Shown in pieces: positions 35,901-44,526 of a stretch of 64,000 bases of DNA. The DNA is from Streptomyces sp. NBC_01341. GTDB taxonomy: Bacteria > Actinomycetota > Actinomycetes > Streptomycetales > Streptomycetaceae. The DNA lies in assembly GCF_035946055.1 (NCBI RefSeq), contig NZ_CP108364.1, positions 6,882,001-6,946,000 of the forward strand, given 5' to 3'. The notes below the pieces were generated by a model. That model was given only the letters and a program-made list of their open reading frames with translations, was not told the DNA's origin and did no database searches. Position numbers and translations under genes: made by a program. Each line of letters starts with the position of its first letter. Positions within the stretch are counted from its first letter, which is position 1.

Positions 35901-36582
35901 CCGGCGCGCCGACGGGGACGCCGGGCGACACCGGTGGCGTGGCGGGCGCGCTGCCGTACCCCGGGCGGCCGTCGGGGCGAGTGCGCCGGCGCGGACGTGA
36001 ACCGCCGGCACACCGGGGGAGACCGAGCGGGTGACCCTCCGTCCCCGCCCATTCGCTCGACGAGTTTCCGACCCACGTGCCACGAGAGAACATCTGCTCC
36101 GCAGACGCTGTGGGTCGTCGGGCGAAAGGGAGAACAGGGACCGGGCGTCAAGGCGCCGGGTGGTGAGGAATCCGGCCGGATCGGACTGCGGGGGAGACGG
36201 GGGAGAGACCGCTGCCACCGCGGGTGGACCGCGCCCGAACAGCACCGCCGGCACTTGGGTGGGCCGCGACGAACATGGTCGCGGCCCACCCAACTGCGTC
36301 AGCCGCTCGGCGGCTTCATCGGCCTTGGTGCAGGGAATCCGCACGGTGCAGGCGATAGTGGACGTATTCCTGGGCACGCGGGACATGGGACCGGCCGCCG
36401 TCTTCGAGAATGTGTGTGCTGACGGCGTCAGTTCGGGCGGAATATTTTTCTGCGTGCAATGTGTGAGGCCCCGAACCGAGGGCACGCGGTGTCCTGAGAG
36501 CGAATCGCCGGAAATCTTCCGGTCGTTCGTCCCGATTCCACCGACGAATCGGTGGGCCGCGCATTCCGATAAGGAGCATCTT
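35901..36582. other. Intergenic region of ~680 bp with a terminator-like hairpin
   Basis: No gene that I can support, although several open frames cross it. It contains the hairpin at 36255-36293 and, near 36440, a short AT-rich stretch (GGAATATTTTTCTG) that may belong to the promoter of the PRC-barrel gene. Confidence 0.5.
36255..36293. terminator. 16-bp-stem hairpin, 355 bp downstream of the IHF gene
   Basis: TTGGGTGGGCCGCGAC and its exact complement, 7-nt loop (GAACATG). A very stable structure inside a gene-free interval, ending the IHF transcript or an unannotated RNA. Confidence 0.7.
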
Positions 36583-36936
36583 ATGACTGACAACATCTGG
36601 GGCTACCAGCCGACCTCCGGCCACACTGCGGGCAATGACCTGATCGGCTACAAGGTCGAAGCCACCGACGGCACCATCGGCAAGGTCGACAAGCATTCCG
36701 ACGAGGTCAACTCCGCCTACCTGGTGGTCGACACCGGCGTCTGGATCTTCGGGAAGCACGTACTGCTCCCCGCGGGCACCGTGCGTACCGTGGATCAGGC
36801 CGAGCGGAAGGTCTTCGTCGACCTCACCAAGGAGCAGATCAAGGGCTCACCCGAATTCGACAAGGACAAGCATGTCGGCGACGCCGGATACCACGACCAG
36901 GTCGGCGGCTACTACACGAGCCACCGCCGCGTCTGA
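36583..36936 (+). CDS. PRC-barrel domain protein
   Basis: 117 aa. Residues about 18-80 (DLIGYKVEATDGTIGKVDKHSD, YLVVDTGVWIFGKHVLLPAGTV, KVFVDLTKEQIKGSPEFD) form a PRC barrel, the small beta-barrel of photosynthetic reaction centre H subunits and RimM. In actinobacteria such stand-alone proteins are common, often stress-associated. The C-terminal tail is Gly/Tyr/His-rich. Very good ribosome site (AAGGAG, 6 bases). Own terminator follows 18 bp after the stop. Confidence 0.9.
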   Translation: MTDNIWGYQPTSGHTAGNDLIGYKVEATDGTIGKVDKHSDEVNSAYLVVDTGVWIFGKHVLLPAGTVRTVDQAERKVFVDLTKEQIKGSPEFDKDKHVGDAGYHDQVGGYYTSHRRV

Positions 36937-36954
36937 CCGCACAGCGATACCCCG

Positions 36955-36997
36955 CCGAAAGGGGCCGGCCGAAGAGAATTAGGTCGGCCCCTTTCGG
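36955..36997 (+). terminator. Hairpin terminator after the PRC-barrel gene
   Basis: CCGAAAGGGGCCGGCC pairs with GGTCGGCCCCTTTCGG (one mismatch), 11-nt loop, followed by GTTTCC. Stem with A/T ends and short T-run: a classic intrinsic terminator. Confidence 0.8.
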
Positions 36998-37071
36998 TTT
37001 CCTGTCGCATTTTGAGGTAACCCGCCCCGTGGCCCTGAGCGGGGGCAGGTTACCCAGGGAGGGAATCCTCG

Positions 37072-37657
37072 ATGAAGGCGAAGAACGCGATCGTCATTGC
37101 CGCGGCGATGTGTGTGGGCGCGGCAGCCAGTAGTCGACTTCCGGGTCGACCGGCAGGGCCACTGCACAGGGTCGTTGGCGGGCCGCCACACCCAGGCGGC
37201 CATCGTTCGGGCCGGGCGCGATCTCTACGTGAAGGGTGACCGCGCCTTCTGGGCGAACTCCCTGCAGGGCCGTCCGGGCACGTACAGCATCATTCGTGAG
37301 CTGCAGGGGAAACGGGTGAGGTCACAGGCGGGGCGAGCCGGCAGCCAGGGCATGTGCGACAAGCGGTCGTTCCTCGCCGCCCTGGACAGTGACACGACCG
37401 AACGCACAGGCATGACCAGGGGCGCGATGACCACGATCGGCGGTAAGAGGGCCCTGGCGCTGGAGAAGAAGCAGCCCGGCGGTGAGAAGGTCACCCTGTA
37501 CGTGGCCACGGACGGCGAGCCGTACGTCCTCAAGACGGTCACCGGGGGCGGAGAGGAGCCGGGGAAGGCCCTGTTCAGCGACTACAGCACACAGGTCGAG
37601 GCCCAGGAGCCGGCCGCTGACGAGATCGTCGACCCGGCGGTCCTTGAGCAAGGGTGA
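37072..37657 (+). pseudogene. Decayed LolA/LppX-like lipoprotein gene
   Basis: The start (ATG, GGGAGG upstream) encodes a signal-like MKAKNAIVIAAAMCVGAAASS, then the frame reads nonsense and stops. Immediately after the junction (~37128) another frame continues with a lipoprotein-like body: VDFRVDRQGHCTGSL, RAGRDLYVKGDRAFW, GGKRALALEKKQPGGEKVTLYVA, ending at 37657. Such bodies occur in Streptomyces lipoproteins of the LolA/LprG fold, where about 50 residues normally lie between signal and this part and the lipobox Cys is present; here both are gone. I infer an internal deletion plus frameshift. The ORF body could still be translated from a downstream start, without export signal. Confidence 0.65.
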
Positions 37658-37766
37658 CGTCGATGCGGGCCGATGCCTTCGCCGCGTTTCGGTCGGCGGG
37701 ACCCGGGCACGCGGCCCTCATGGACAAAAGCGAAGAGCTTGTGGAGACCCGCGGCAATGAGCACAC

Positions 37767-37970
37767 GTGGTTCTGGCCGCCGACGCCAACGGCGACGGCA
37801 AGCCCGACGTCTGGATGACGGACACCACCGGTGACGGCAAGGCCGATCTGTATCAGTTCGACACCACTGGTGACGGCGAGGTCGATGTCACCATGGTCGA
37901 GCGTTCCGCCGAGGCAGGCGAGGACCGTGTCGTGGTGGAGGGTGACGGCGGCCACCCTGTGGGCGGCTGA
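37767..37970 (+). CDS. Short acidic protein with DxxGDGxxD repeats, possibly a gene remnant
   Basis: About 67 residues with three calcium-loop-like repeats (DANGDGKPDVWMTD, DTTGDGKADLYQFD, DTTGDGEVDVTM). Such repeats fill larger secreted or cytoplasmic proteins in streptomycetes. The GTG has no ribosome site; sequence just upstream reads MRADAFAAFRSAGPG... in another frame, so this may be the tail of a frame-shifted gene. Same strand and next to the decayed lipoprotein gene. Confidence 0.4.
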   Translation: MVLAADANGDGKPDVWMTDTTGDGKADLYQFDTTGDGEVDVTMVERSAEAGEDRVVVEGDGGHPVGG

Positions 37971-38002
37971 GCACGATCTTTGTTCGACCGCCTTCGTCAC
38001 CG

Positions 38003-38033
38003 GTGTCCGGGGCTCCCCGAGAGTCCCGGACAC
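38003..38033 (+). terminator. Hairpin terminator
   Basis: GTGTCCGGG ... CCCGGACAC, 9-bp perfect stem and 13-nt loop, 33 bp after the repeat-protein frame. Confidence 0.6.
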
Positions 38034-38117
38034 TTCTGTGTCCGCCGCCCGGCACGAAAGTCCGGGATGATTCACAACTCCGTGTCTGTGTCATGGCGTT
38101 CAGGGTAGAAGGCGCGC

Positions 38118-38396
38118 ATGGCATCAATGAAGCGTGTGGCCCTCGCCCCCCGTATGCTGCGGCAGTTGCGGCGCGTGCGCTCCGTCTACCTGGTGGGTGC
38201 CCTGCTCTCGCTGCTGGGTCTGCTGACTCAGGGGCGGGCCGGAGCAGCGAGCGGCAGGCAGCTGGAGATCGCGGGGTTGCTCCTGGTGGTGTTCACCGTG
38301 CTGCTCGGGGTGACTCTGGTGCAGCTCCGGCGACACCGGCGCAGGGCGCAGTGCAGCACCGCGCAGAAGCTGACACCGACCGCTCTGCGGAGCTGA
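38118..38396 (+). CDS. Small membrane protein (92 aa, two transmembrane segments)
   Basis: Basic N-terminus (RMLRQLRRVRS), TM1 VYLVGALLSLLGLLTQG, TM2 LEIAGLLLVVFTVLLGVTLVQL, then basic RRHRRRAQ: both ends probably cytoplasmic by the positive-inside rule. AGAAGG six bases before the ATG. No family recognised. Confidence 0.6.
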   Translation: MASMKRVALAPRMLRQLRRVRSVYLVGALLSLLGLLTQGRAGAASGRQLEIAGLLLVVFTVLLGVTLVQLRRHRRRAQCSTAQKLTPTALRS

Positions 38397-38577
38397 CAGC
38401 GCTCGTTCCGCTGAGCCGCCGCTCGCACTGCGAAGGGGGACCGGGCCGGCGCTCCTCCCACTGCGGTGGGACGTGGCGCCCGGACGCGGCTCCGGTGAAC
38501 GGCAGTACGCGAGCAGTCGCGTCACGGCGTGTGCCGGTCGGTCTGCCCGCCACCGGAGCCCAAGATCGTCTTGCTGG

Positions 38578-38620
38578 CCCGTAGCCCGTAGCCCGTAGCC
38601 CGTAGCCCGCAGCCCGCAGC
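38578..38620. repeat. Heptanucleotide tandem repeat
   Basis: CCC followed by GTAGCCC four times, then GCAGCCC and GCAGC. Non-coding, 170 bp downstream of the antiporter gene end. Prone to slippage, so copy number may vary between strains. Confidence 0.85.
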
Positions 38621-38788
38621 GCGTGGAAGCCGTAGCCGTAGCGACAGCCGCAGAGCCTGATGCCGAGCCCCACACGTCCGAGGAGACGGTGGGGCGCTTC
38701 TCGTGTCGGAGAGGACAGGTGCCCCGAGGATGGGTGCCCCGTCCCGCATCGCACGCGCAGCACCCCCGGCACCTCGACCCCCGCGTCC

Positions 38789-40126
38789 TCAGACGCGCTC
38801 CCTGGGCGCACCGTCGCCCCGGTCGAGGCGTTCGGCCGCCCGGTCGGCGAGCCCGTCACCCTTCCGCCCGTTCTTCCTGTCCAGCCGAGCGGTGACCGGT
38901 GAGGCAGCGGCTCCGTGGAGCACGACGGAGACCAGCACGGTGAAGACCACGACGGCCCACATCTCGTCCTCGTAGCTGCCGAAGTTCCCGCGGGCACAGG
39001 CATAGGCGAGGTAGAAGAACGAACCGATGCCCCGAATCCCGAAGAACGCCGTCACCAGACGCTCCTTGCGGGCCCCCGCTCCTCGCAACAGCGCGAGCCA
39101 TGCGGTCAGCGGCCGGATCAGGAGGTGAAGCATCAGCCCCGTCGCGGCACCCTGCCAGGTGAGGTGGGTCAGGGCGCCCGTCGCGATGAAGGCTCCCGTC
39201 GCGAAGAGGAGCACCGCCATGAGCAGCCGCTCTATCTGCTCGATGAACTCGTGGAGGACCTGGTGGTAGTCGTGGCCCCGCTCGCACCTGCGCAGGGTGC
39301 ATGCGGCGGCGAAGACCGCGAGGAAGCCGTAACCGTGGAGCGATTCGGCGAGGCCGTACGAGGTGAGGGTCGCCGCCAGCGCCACGAAGCCCTCACCGTG
39401 CTCGGCGAGCCGGAGCGGTGCCGCGCCGGCATGGAAGAGGACGCGTCCGAGGAGCAGTCCTGTACCCATTCCGACGACCACGCCCACCACGAGTCGTACG
39501 AGCACGTCGCTCCAGGCCCAGTGCACGATCCAGTCCGTCGACCAGGCCTGGCCCGAGGCGCCCAGTGCGAGCGCGGCGAGGACGAACGGGAAGGCGAGCC
39601 CGTCATTGAGCCCCGCCTCGCTCGTGAGCGCGAAGCGCACCTCGTCCTCGTCGTACTCCGCATCGGTCGGCTCACCCACGCGCACCTCGGAGGCGAGCAC
39701 GGGGTCCGTCGGTGCCAGCACCGCCGCCACGAGGAGGGCGACGTAGGGCGGCCAGTCCAGCAACCACCAGGCGGCGAGGGCGGTGGCGGCGATGGTGAGC
39801 GGCATCGCGATGCCGAGCAGACGCCAGGTGGTGGCCCAGGGCCGTCGGCCGAAAGGACGGTTGATGGCGAGCCCCGCGCCCATCAGGGAGGCGATGACGC
39901 AGAGTTCGGTCAGGTGCTCCACCCAGACCCCGTGTGTCGTCGGGTCGACCTGTGGCAGTGGCAGCGACAGTGGCAGCGCGTAGACGAGCACACCGGACGC
40001 CAGGAACACCATCGGTGGGGAGACGGGCCGGCGCGACAGCAGCCGAGGGAGCACTGCCGCGAGGAGCGCCCCCAGGCCGAGGCACCCGTACACAGCGCCG
40101 GTGGTAGTGATGGCCACGCCGGCCAC
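38789..40126 (-). CDS. CPA1-type sodium/proton antiporter (NhaP-like)
   Basis: 445 aa with about twelve hydrophobic segments. Core ion-site motifs: LLVAAVLAPTDPVLASEVRVG (TDP) and FALTSEAGLNDGLAFPFVLAALA (ND), as in NhaP/NHE exchangers; IRGIGSFFYLAYACARGNFG near the end. Exchanges Na+ (or K+) for H+ across the membrane for pH and salt tolerance. Hydrophilic C-terminal ~40 residues. GTG at 40126 chosen because AGGAG lies six bases upstream; a second GTG follows three codons later. No regulatory TrkA domain. Confidence 0.92.
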   Translation of the reverse strand: MAGVAITTTGAVYGCLGLGALLAAVLPRLLSRRPVSPPMVFLASGVLVYALPLSLPLPQVDPTTHGVWVEHLTELCVIASLMGAGLAINRPFGRRPWATTWRLLGIAMPLTIAATALAAWWLLDWPPYVALLVAAVLAPTDPVLASEVRVGEPTDAEYDEDEVRFALTSEAGLNDGLAFPFVLAALALGASGQAWSTDWIVHWAWSDVLVRLVVGVVVGMGTGLLLGRVLFHAGAAPLRLAEHGEGFVALAATLTSYGLAESLHGYGFLAVFAAACTLRRCERGHDYHQVLHEFIEQIERLLMAVLLFATGAFIATGALTHLTWQGAATGLMLHLLIRPLTAWLALLRGAGARKERLVTAFFGIRGIGSFFYLAYACARGNFGSYEDEMWAVVVFTVLVSVVLHGAAASPVTARLDRKNGRKGDGLADRAAERLDRGDGAPRERV

Positions 40127-40401
40127 TCCCTTCTCCTGATCCGATTGCTCTGCGCCGTCTACCCCCTTCGCGTGCCCGTAGCGAGAATGCGGGGCAGTGA
40201 TGCCGCGGCCCGGAACGAACGGAGGCCGGGTGCGCGTGAGTCCGCCTCGGCGATGCGGGGCGCCGCGCCCCGGCACGCAGGTGACGGCCCGGCAACTGTG
40301 CGTCGGAGAAGGGGATACGGGGTCGCCTCCAGACGCAGACGGTGGTTGCGCTTCACTGTGACCTTCCGTTGACACCCGAGGATCTTGGAGGTGGCCCCGC
40401 A

Positions 40402-40788
40402 GTGAAATCATGGGTCTCGCGTGCCGCGTTGGCAGGAGGCGCGGCGTTTGCGCTGGTGATGGGAACATCCGGTTCTGCCAGTGCGGCCGACACCACGCTG
40501 TTCCTGTCCGACATCGACGGCCATTCGCTCGGCACGATGACGCACCTGGACCCGGACCCCGACACTTTCAGGGTCTGCGACACGCGCGCCGACGGGCACG
40601 GCGTGACAGGGAAGCTGTACATCTACATCGGCGGCTGGCAGCTCAGGGAGACGAAGGCGGACGGCGGTGACGCCGGTTGCGGGTACTTCGACTACAACGT
40701 CGTCCCCTACACGGCCAAGTACCTGATGAAGATCTGCTGGAACGGTCCCGGAGAAATCTGCGCCAAGAGGGAATTCACCGAGGACTGA
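40402..40788 (+). CDS. Secreted small protein of unknown function
   Basis: 128 aa. Signal peptide: VKSWVSRAALAGGAAFALVMG followed by TSGSASAAD (cleavage likely after ASA). The mature ~100 residues (LFLSDIDGHSLGTMTHLDPD, TGKLYIYIGGWQLRETKADG, GCGYFDYN, KICWNGPGEICAKREF) contain four cysteines, suggesting two disulfides and a beta-rich fold. GTG start with GGAGG ten bases upstream. Resembles other small exported Streptomyces proteins; function unknown. Confidence 0.8.
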   Translation: MKSWVSRAALAGGAAFALVMGTSGSASAADTTLFLSDIDGHSLGTMTHLDPDPDTFRVCDTRADGHGVTGKLYIYIGGWQLRETKADGGDAGCGYFDYNVVPYTAKYLMKICWNGPGEICAKREFTED

Positions 40789-40918
40789 CCGCTCCGGCGT
40801 ACCGCTCGTCCCGGGCATGTGAAGCTCGATCGGGCTTTCGGGTGCCCGGGACCGGCCGGCCGCGGGGCATGCGCTGCGGCCGGCCGCGCGCATCTCTCGG
40901 GCCGCCTCCCCCGACGAG

Positions 40919-41308
40919 CTACTGTTCGGCTGCGGAGCGACCGGCTGCGCGGGCCCACAGGAACAGGGGGACCTGCAGGGGCAGCCTGCCGAGGGCGAGC
41001 GCGCGGGCTGGTGCCGGGCGGTCGCGCCAGTCGTACGCCATCTGCACGTTGGCCGGGAAGACGCCGACCAGGAGGAGCGCCGTCGCCCGGGCGCTGAGCC
41101 TCCGGGTGCGGGGCACGGCGAGTCCCGCCGCGAGCGCAAGCTCCACGACGCCGCTGGCCCTGGTCCAGACCCTGGGGCTGCCTGGGAGGGCTCGCGGCAC
41201 GATCGCGTCGAAGGGTCGCGGGACGGCGAAGTGCGCGACCCCGGCCGCGGCGAGGACGCCGGCGAGCAGGAGAGGGGAACCGGGGGTGCGGCGGACGACG
41301 CGTGCCAT
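40919..41308 (-). CDS. DoxX/MauE-like membrane protein
   Basis: 129 aa, four hydrophobic segments: LLLAGVLAAAGVAHFAVP (1), VWTRASGVVELALAAGLAVP (2), ARATALLLVGVFPANVQMAYD (3), LQVPLFLWARAAG (4). The pattern and VVELALA, FPANVQMA motifs belong to the DoxX-like small membrane protein family. ATG with AGGAG five bases upstream. A second DoxX protein is encoded at 17.5 kb. Confidence 0.85.
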   Translation of the reverse strand: MARVVRRTPGSPLLLAGVLAAAGVAHFAVPRPFDAIVPRALPGSPRVWTRASGVVELALAAGLAVPRTRRLSARATALLLVGVFPANVQMAYDWRDRPAPARALALGRLPLQVPLFLWARAAGRSAAEQ

Positions 41309-41542
41309 GGGGGCTCCTGGTGCTGGGTCGGCGGTCCGGGCCACAAAGGTTACCCCGCGGTAAGGAGCGCTCGGGCCGGCAATGGTGCCCCGTCTCCGTG
41401 CCGCCCTGTGCCCGACTTCAGGGCAGGGGGCGGCGTTACGGCGCACGCGGCCCGGCGAGGCGGAGGCGGCGCGACGCCGAAGTGCGTGCCACGATGGCCC
41501 GCACCCCCTCAAGAGCCGAGCCGAAGGAACGGGAGTGCCACT

Positions 41543-42046
41543 GTGCGGCTGCTGCTGACCTCGGACACGCACGTACCCAAGCGGGCCAGGCAGCTGCCCG
41601 CCGCTCTGCTGGAGGCGGTCGACGCGGCCGATGTCGTCGTCCACGCCGGTGACTGGGTCGACGTGGCCACCCTGGATCAGTTCGAGGCGCGTGCGCGGCG
41701 CCTCGTGGGCGTCTTCGGCAACAACGACGGAGCGGAGCTGCGCGCCAGGCTCGACGAGATCGCACTCGTCGAGCTCGCAGGGATCCGCCTGGGTGTCGTG
41801 CACGAGACGGGTGCGTCGCGGGGGAGGGAGCAGCGGTGCGCCGCCCGTTTCCCCGATCTCGACGTCCTGGTGTTCGGTCACAGCCACATTCCGTGGGACA
41901 CCGTCGCTCCCGGCGGGCTGCGCTTGCTCAACCCCGGCTCACCGACCGACCGGCGGAGGCAGCCCCACCGCACGTACATGACCGCCGAGGTATCGGGCGG
42001 ACAGCTCGTCGGCGTACGTCTGCACCGCCTTCCCCACCCGGGCTGA
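41543..42046 (+). CDS. YfcE/MJ0936-type metallophosphoesterase
   Basis: 167 aa. Metal-site motifs in order: LLTSDTHVPK (DxH), HAGDW (GD), GVFGNND (GNND), VVHETG and FGHSHIPW (GHxH). This is the YfcE family of small phosphodiesterases acting on cyclic or phospho-diester substrates. GTG start with GGAG seven bases upstream. Real start chosen because upstream in-frame sequence lacks similarity. Confidence 0.92.
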   Translation: MRLLLTSDTHVPKRARQLPAALLEAVDAADVVVHAGDWVDVATLDQFEARARRLVGVFGNNDGAELRARLDEIALVELAGIRLGVVHETGASRGREQRCAARFPDLDVLVFGHSHIPWDTVAPGGLRLLNPGSPTDRRRQPHRTYMTAEVSGGQLVGVRLHRLPHPG

Positions 42047-42181
42047 CCGCCCGGGGGCTGTCCGGGCTCCGGTCGCGCGACATGCCCATCGTGCCATCGT
42101 GGCCTGCTGCCCGGGCGGTCCCCGGGGTTGGTCACCGAGGCCGCCGGGAATATGCGCCCCGACGGGGAAGTTCCACCTGGG

Positions 42182-42571
42182 ATGAGTGATTCGTCCGCTT
42201 TCATGTCTTCCTCGCCGGTCGATCCCGATCGTGTGCGTGCCCGCTTGGCGGCCGAGCGGGCCGACACGCTCGTGCGCATCGCCTCCCTGAGCCGCGAATA
42301 CGACGGGATCGTCGAGGCGAACGCCCTTGTGGCGATCGACGACGAGCACGACCCCGAAGGGTCGAGCACGGCCTTCGAGCGTTCCCATATCGCGTCACTG
42401 CGGGCGCAGGCCCGCAGCTTTCTGGACGAACTGGACCAGGCGGCGCAACGGCTGGACGAAGGCGACTACGGGGTGTGCGAGGACTGTCGCGGACCGATCC
42501 CCGAAGAACGTCTGCTGGCACGCCCGGCGGCGAGCACCTGCGTACGCTGCGCCGCGGCCGGCCGCCGCTGA
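42182..42571 (+). CDS. TraR/DksA zinc-finger protein
   Basis: 129 aa. N-terminal coiled-coil (VRARLAAERADTLVRIASLSREYDGIVE), then AQRLDEGDYGVCEDCRGPIPEERLLARPAASTCVRCAAA with the CxxC...CxxC zinc site of the DksA/TraR family. DksA-like proteins bind RNA polymerase in the secondary channel; many actinobacterial copies have unknown roles. ATG at 42182 or 21 bases later; ribosome site weak for both. Confidence 0.9.
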   Translation: MSDSSAFMSSSPVDPDRVRARLAAERADTLVRIASLSREYDGIVEANALVAIDDEHDPEGSSTAFERSHIASLRAQARSFLDELDQAAQRLDEGDYGVCEDCRGPIPEERLLARPAASTCVRCAAAGRR

Positions 42572-42725
42572 ACGGCGGCTCGCGCGTCGCGCCGTGGCCG
42601 CCGCCCGGTCGGGCGCCCGAGGTCGATAACCATCCGTGTCCGAGGTGTCACGCACGACTCCCGATCGCGGTGCACCCGCGCCCGAGGATGAGTATGCGTG
42701 CCGGAAGGCCCCGGCCCGGCGGTCT

Positions 42726-42947
42726 CTATGCGGCGGCCCATTCGTGCGGCCTGCCGCCGCGCCACCTCACCCACGCGGGGTCGTCGAGCAACAGGTCGGG
42801 GTCCTCGAGTCCGGTACGGCGCAGGAACTCGACGACATCGCGGTCGCTGTACGCGATGCCGAGAATGTGGGTGTCGGCGGAGCTCCGCACGGAAACGCGG
42901 CGGCCGCCGTCCGGGCTCAGGTGATGAACGGTGACGGGCGGGTTCAT
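42726..42947 (-). CDS. Small protein (73 aa), unknown
   Basis: MNPPVTVHHLSPDGGRRVSVRSS..., with HILGIAYSDRDVVEFLRRTGLEDPDLLLDDPAWVRWRGGRPHEW. Soluble, with a compact alpha/beta appearance; proline/tryptophan-rich end. GGAGG lies 12 bases before the ATG. Divergent from the GNAT gene. No family recognised. Confidence 0.65.
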   Translation of the reverse strand: MNPPVTVHHLSPDGGRRVSVRSSADTHILGIAYSDRDVVEFLRRTGLEDPDLLLDDPAWVRWRGGRPHEWAAA

Positions 42948-43122
42948 CCATCCACGGTGCCTCCGGGAGCGGGTCATGCGCCACCGCTGGGCCGGGACGC
43001 CTCGCGCGTGACACTGCGCCCCACCGGGGCCGATGTGCGAACGGCCGTCGAAAACCATGCGCGCACACCGGCCCGCCCCGGATATCGTTCGGCGTCCTGT
43101 ACCGGCCAGGAAGGTACCCAGC

Positions 43123-43671
43123 ATGAGCAGCCTCACGTCGTCCCTGCCCGAACGGCTCGAACTCTCGGGCGAGGGTCTCGTTCTCCGCGACTGGTCGGAG
43201 AGGGACCTGACAGAGATGCCGGCGATCTTCGACCACCCGGACATCGCGCACTGGACTCCGATCGTCTCGCCCTTCGACGAGACCGCAGCCCGTAAGCGGC
43301 TGAAGCGGGCCAGGCAGCTGCGCGAGGAGGGTACGACCATTCTCCTCGCCATCACCGTCGACGGCGGCGCACCGCTCGGCGAGGTGATGCTGCGCCGCGC
43401 CCCCGAGGGAACGGAGATCGGTTACGCGGTCGGCCCCGCGCACCGCGGCCAAGGGCTCGCGGCACGGGCGGTGCGTGTGATGGCCGCCTACGCCTTCGAG
43501 CAGCTGGGTGCGGAGCAGGTCATCCTGGAACTGGAGGCCGACAATGCCGCCAGCGTCGCCGTCGCCGGCAGGGCGGGCTTCGGACTCCTCGACCTCCCGC
43601 TGATCGAGGGCGAGGAGAAGGGACGGCCGTTCGCGCTGCAGACGTGGGGGCTGAACCGTCCCCCCGCCTGA
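43123..43671 (+). CDS. GNAT family N-acetyltransferase (RimJ/RimL-like)
   Basis: 182 aa. Acetyl-CoA motif EIGYAVGPAHRGQGLAARAVRVMAAYAFEQLGAEQVILELEADNAASVAVAGRAGF is complete; the first half (LRDWSERDLTEMPAIFDHPDIAHWTPIVSPF) is like ribosomal-protein acetyltransferases. Acceptor unknown. AGGAAG nine bases before the ATG. Confidence 0.92.
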   Translation: MSSLTSSLPERLELSGEGLVLRDWSERDLTEMPAIFDHPDIAHWTPIVSPFDETAARKRLKRARQLREEGTTILLAITVDGGAPLGEVMLRRAPEGTEIGYAVGPAHRGQGLAARAVRVMAAYAFEQLGAEQVILELEADNAASVAVAGRAGFGLLDLPLIEGEEKGRPFALQTWGLNRPPA

Positions 43672-43704
43672 TCAGCGAGCTGTGCGCCGTGCGGTCCGTG
43701 GCGG

Positions 43705-44526
43705 CTACGCAGGGGTGTGGCCCCGCTCGGGGCCGTTGTGCGGGTCCCCGGGGGCGCACGCCTCCGCCAGCGACGCGCGGACCCTCTGCAGGAGCGGCTC
43801 CTGTGCGCTGCGCAGGAAGAAGTGACCGCCCGGCAACTCGTGGTGGGTGAAGGCTGCCGACGTCTGTTCGTGCCAGGCCTCCACCCGGGCGGCCGGCACC
43901 GCCTGGTCCTCCGTCCCGGAGAAGGCCACGACCGGGCACGCGAGCGGGGGACCCGGACGGTAGGCGTACGTATCGAGGAGCTCGAAGTCCGCACGGATCG
44001 TCGGCAGCAGGAGTTCCAGGAGTTCGGTCTCGGCGAGTATCTCTTCGGAGAGCCCGCCCAGTGAACGCATCCTGTCGATCACGATCGCGTCCGACCGGTC
44101 GTGGACCCGGGGCCGTGCCTGCCGCGACTGCGGCGCGGGGCCGCCGGACACGAAGAGCACCCGTGGCCCGGGGATACCGCGCCGGTGCAGCTCACGCGCC
44201 AGCTCGAACGCCACCAGCGATCCCATGCTGTGTCCGAAAAGAGCGTAGGGCAGCTTGAGTTCGGGTTCGACAGCCGATGCCAGGGCGTCGACCAGCATCC
44301 CCATCCGGGTGAAGGGCTGTTCACCGAATCGCGACTGGCGCCCCGGAAGTTCCACGCCGCAGACCTCCACCTCGCCGCCGAAGGAGGCGGGCCACCGGGC
44401 ATAGGCGGAGGCCGCACCCCCGGCGTAGGGGAGACAGAAGAGCCGCACGGCCGGTGCGGTCCGGCGCTGCGGACCGGTGATCCAGCCGTCGGCCCGTCGC
44501 GGTTGCGGCGTCGCGCTTCGATCCAC
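43705..44526 (-). CDS. Type II thioesterase (GrsT/RifR-like)
   Basis: 273 aa alpha/beta hydrolase. PYAGGAASAY at 33-42 and nucleophile GHSMG (Ser100), then Asp in FSGTEDQAV and His in LPGGHFFL complete the triad typical of editing thioesterases that clear mis-primed carrier domains of PKS/NRPS lines. GTG start with GAGGAAG eight bases upstream. No NRPS/PKS gene is within 38 kb in the window, the nearest being the left-end synthetase operon, so it is an orphan that could serve distant clusters. Confidence 0.92.
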   Translation of the reverse strand: MDRSATPQPRRADGWITGPQRRTAPAVRLFCLPYAGGAASAYARWPASFGGEVEVCGVELPGRQSRFGEQPFTRMGMLVDALASAVEPELKLPYALFGHSMGSLVAFELARELHRRGIPGPRVLFVSGGPAPQSRQARPRVHDRSDAIVIDRMRSLGGLSEEILAETELLELLLPTIRADFELLDTYAYRPGPPLACPVVAFSGTEDQAVPAARVEAWHEQTSAAFTHHELPGGHFFLRSAQEPLLQRVRASLAEACAPGDPHNGPERGHTPA

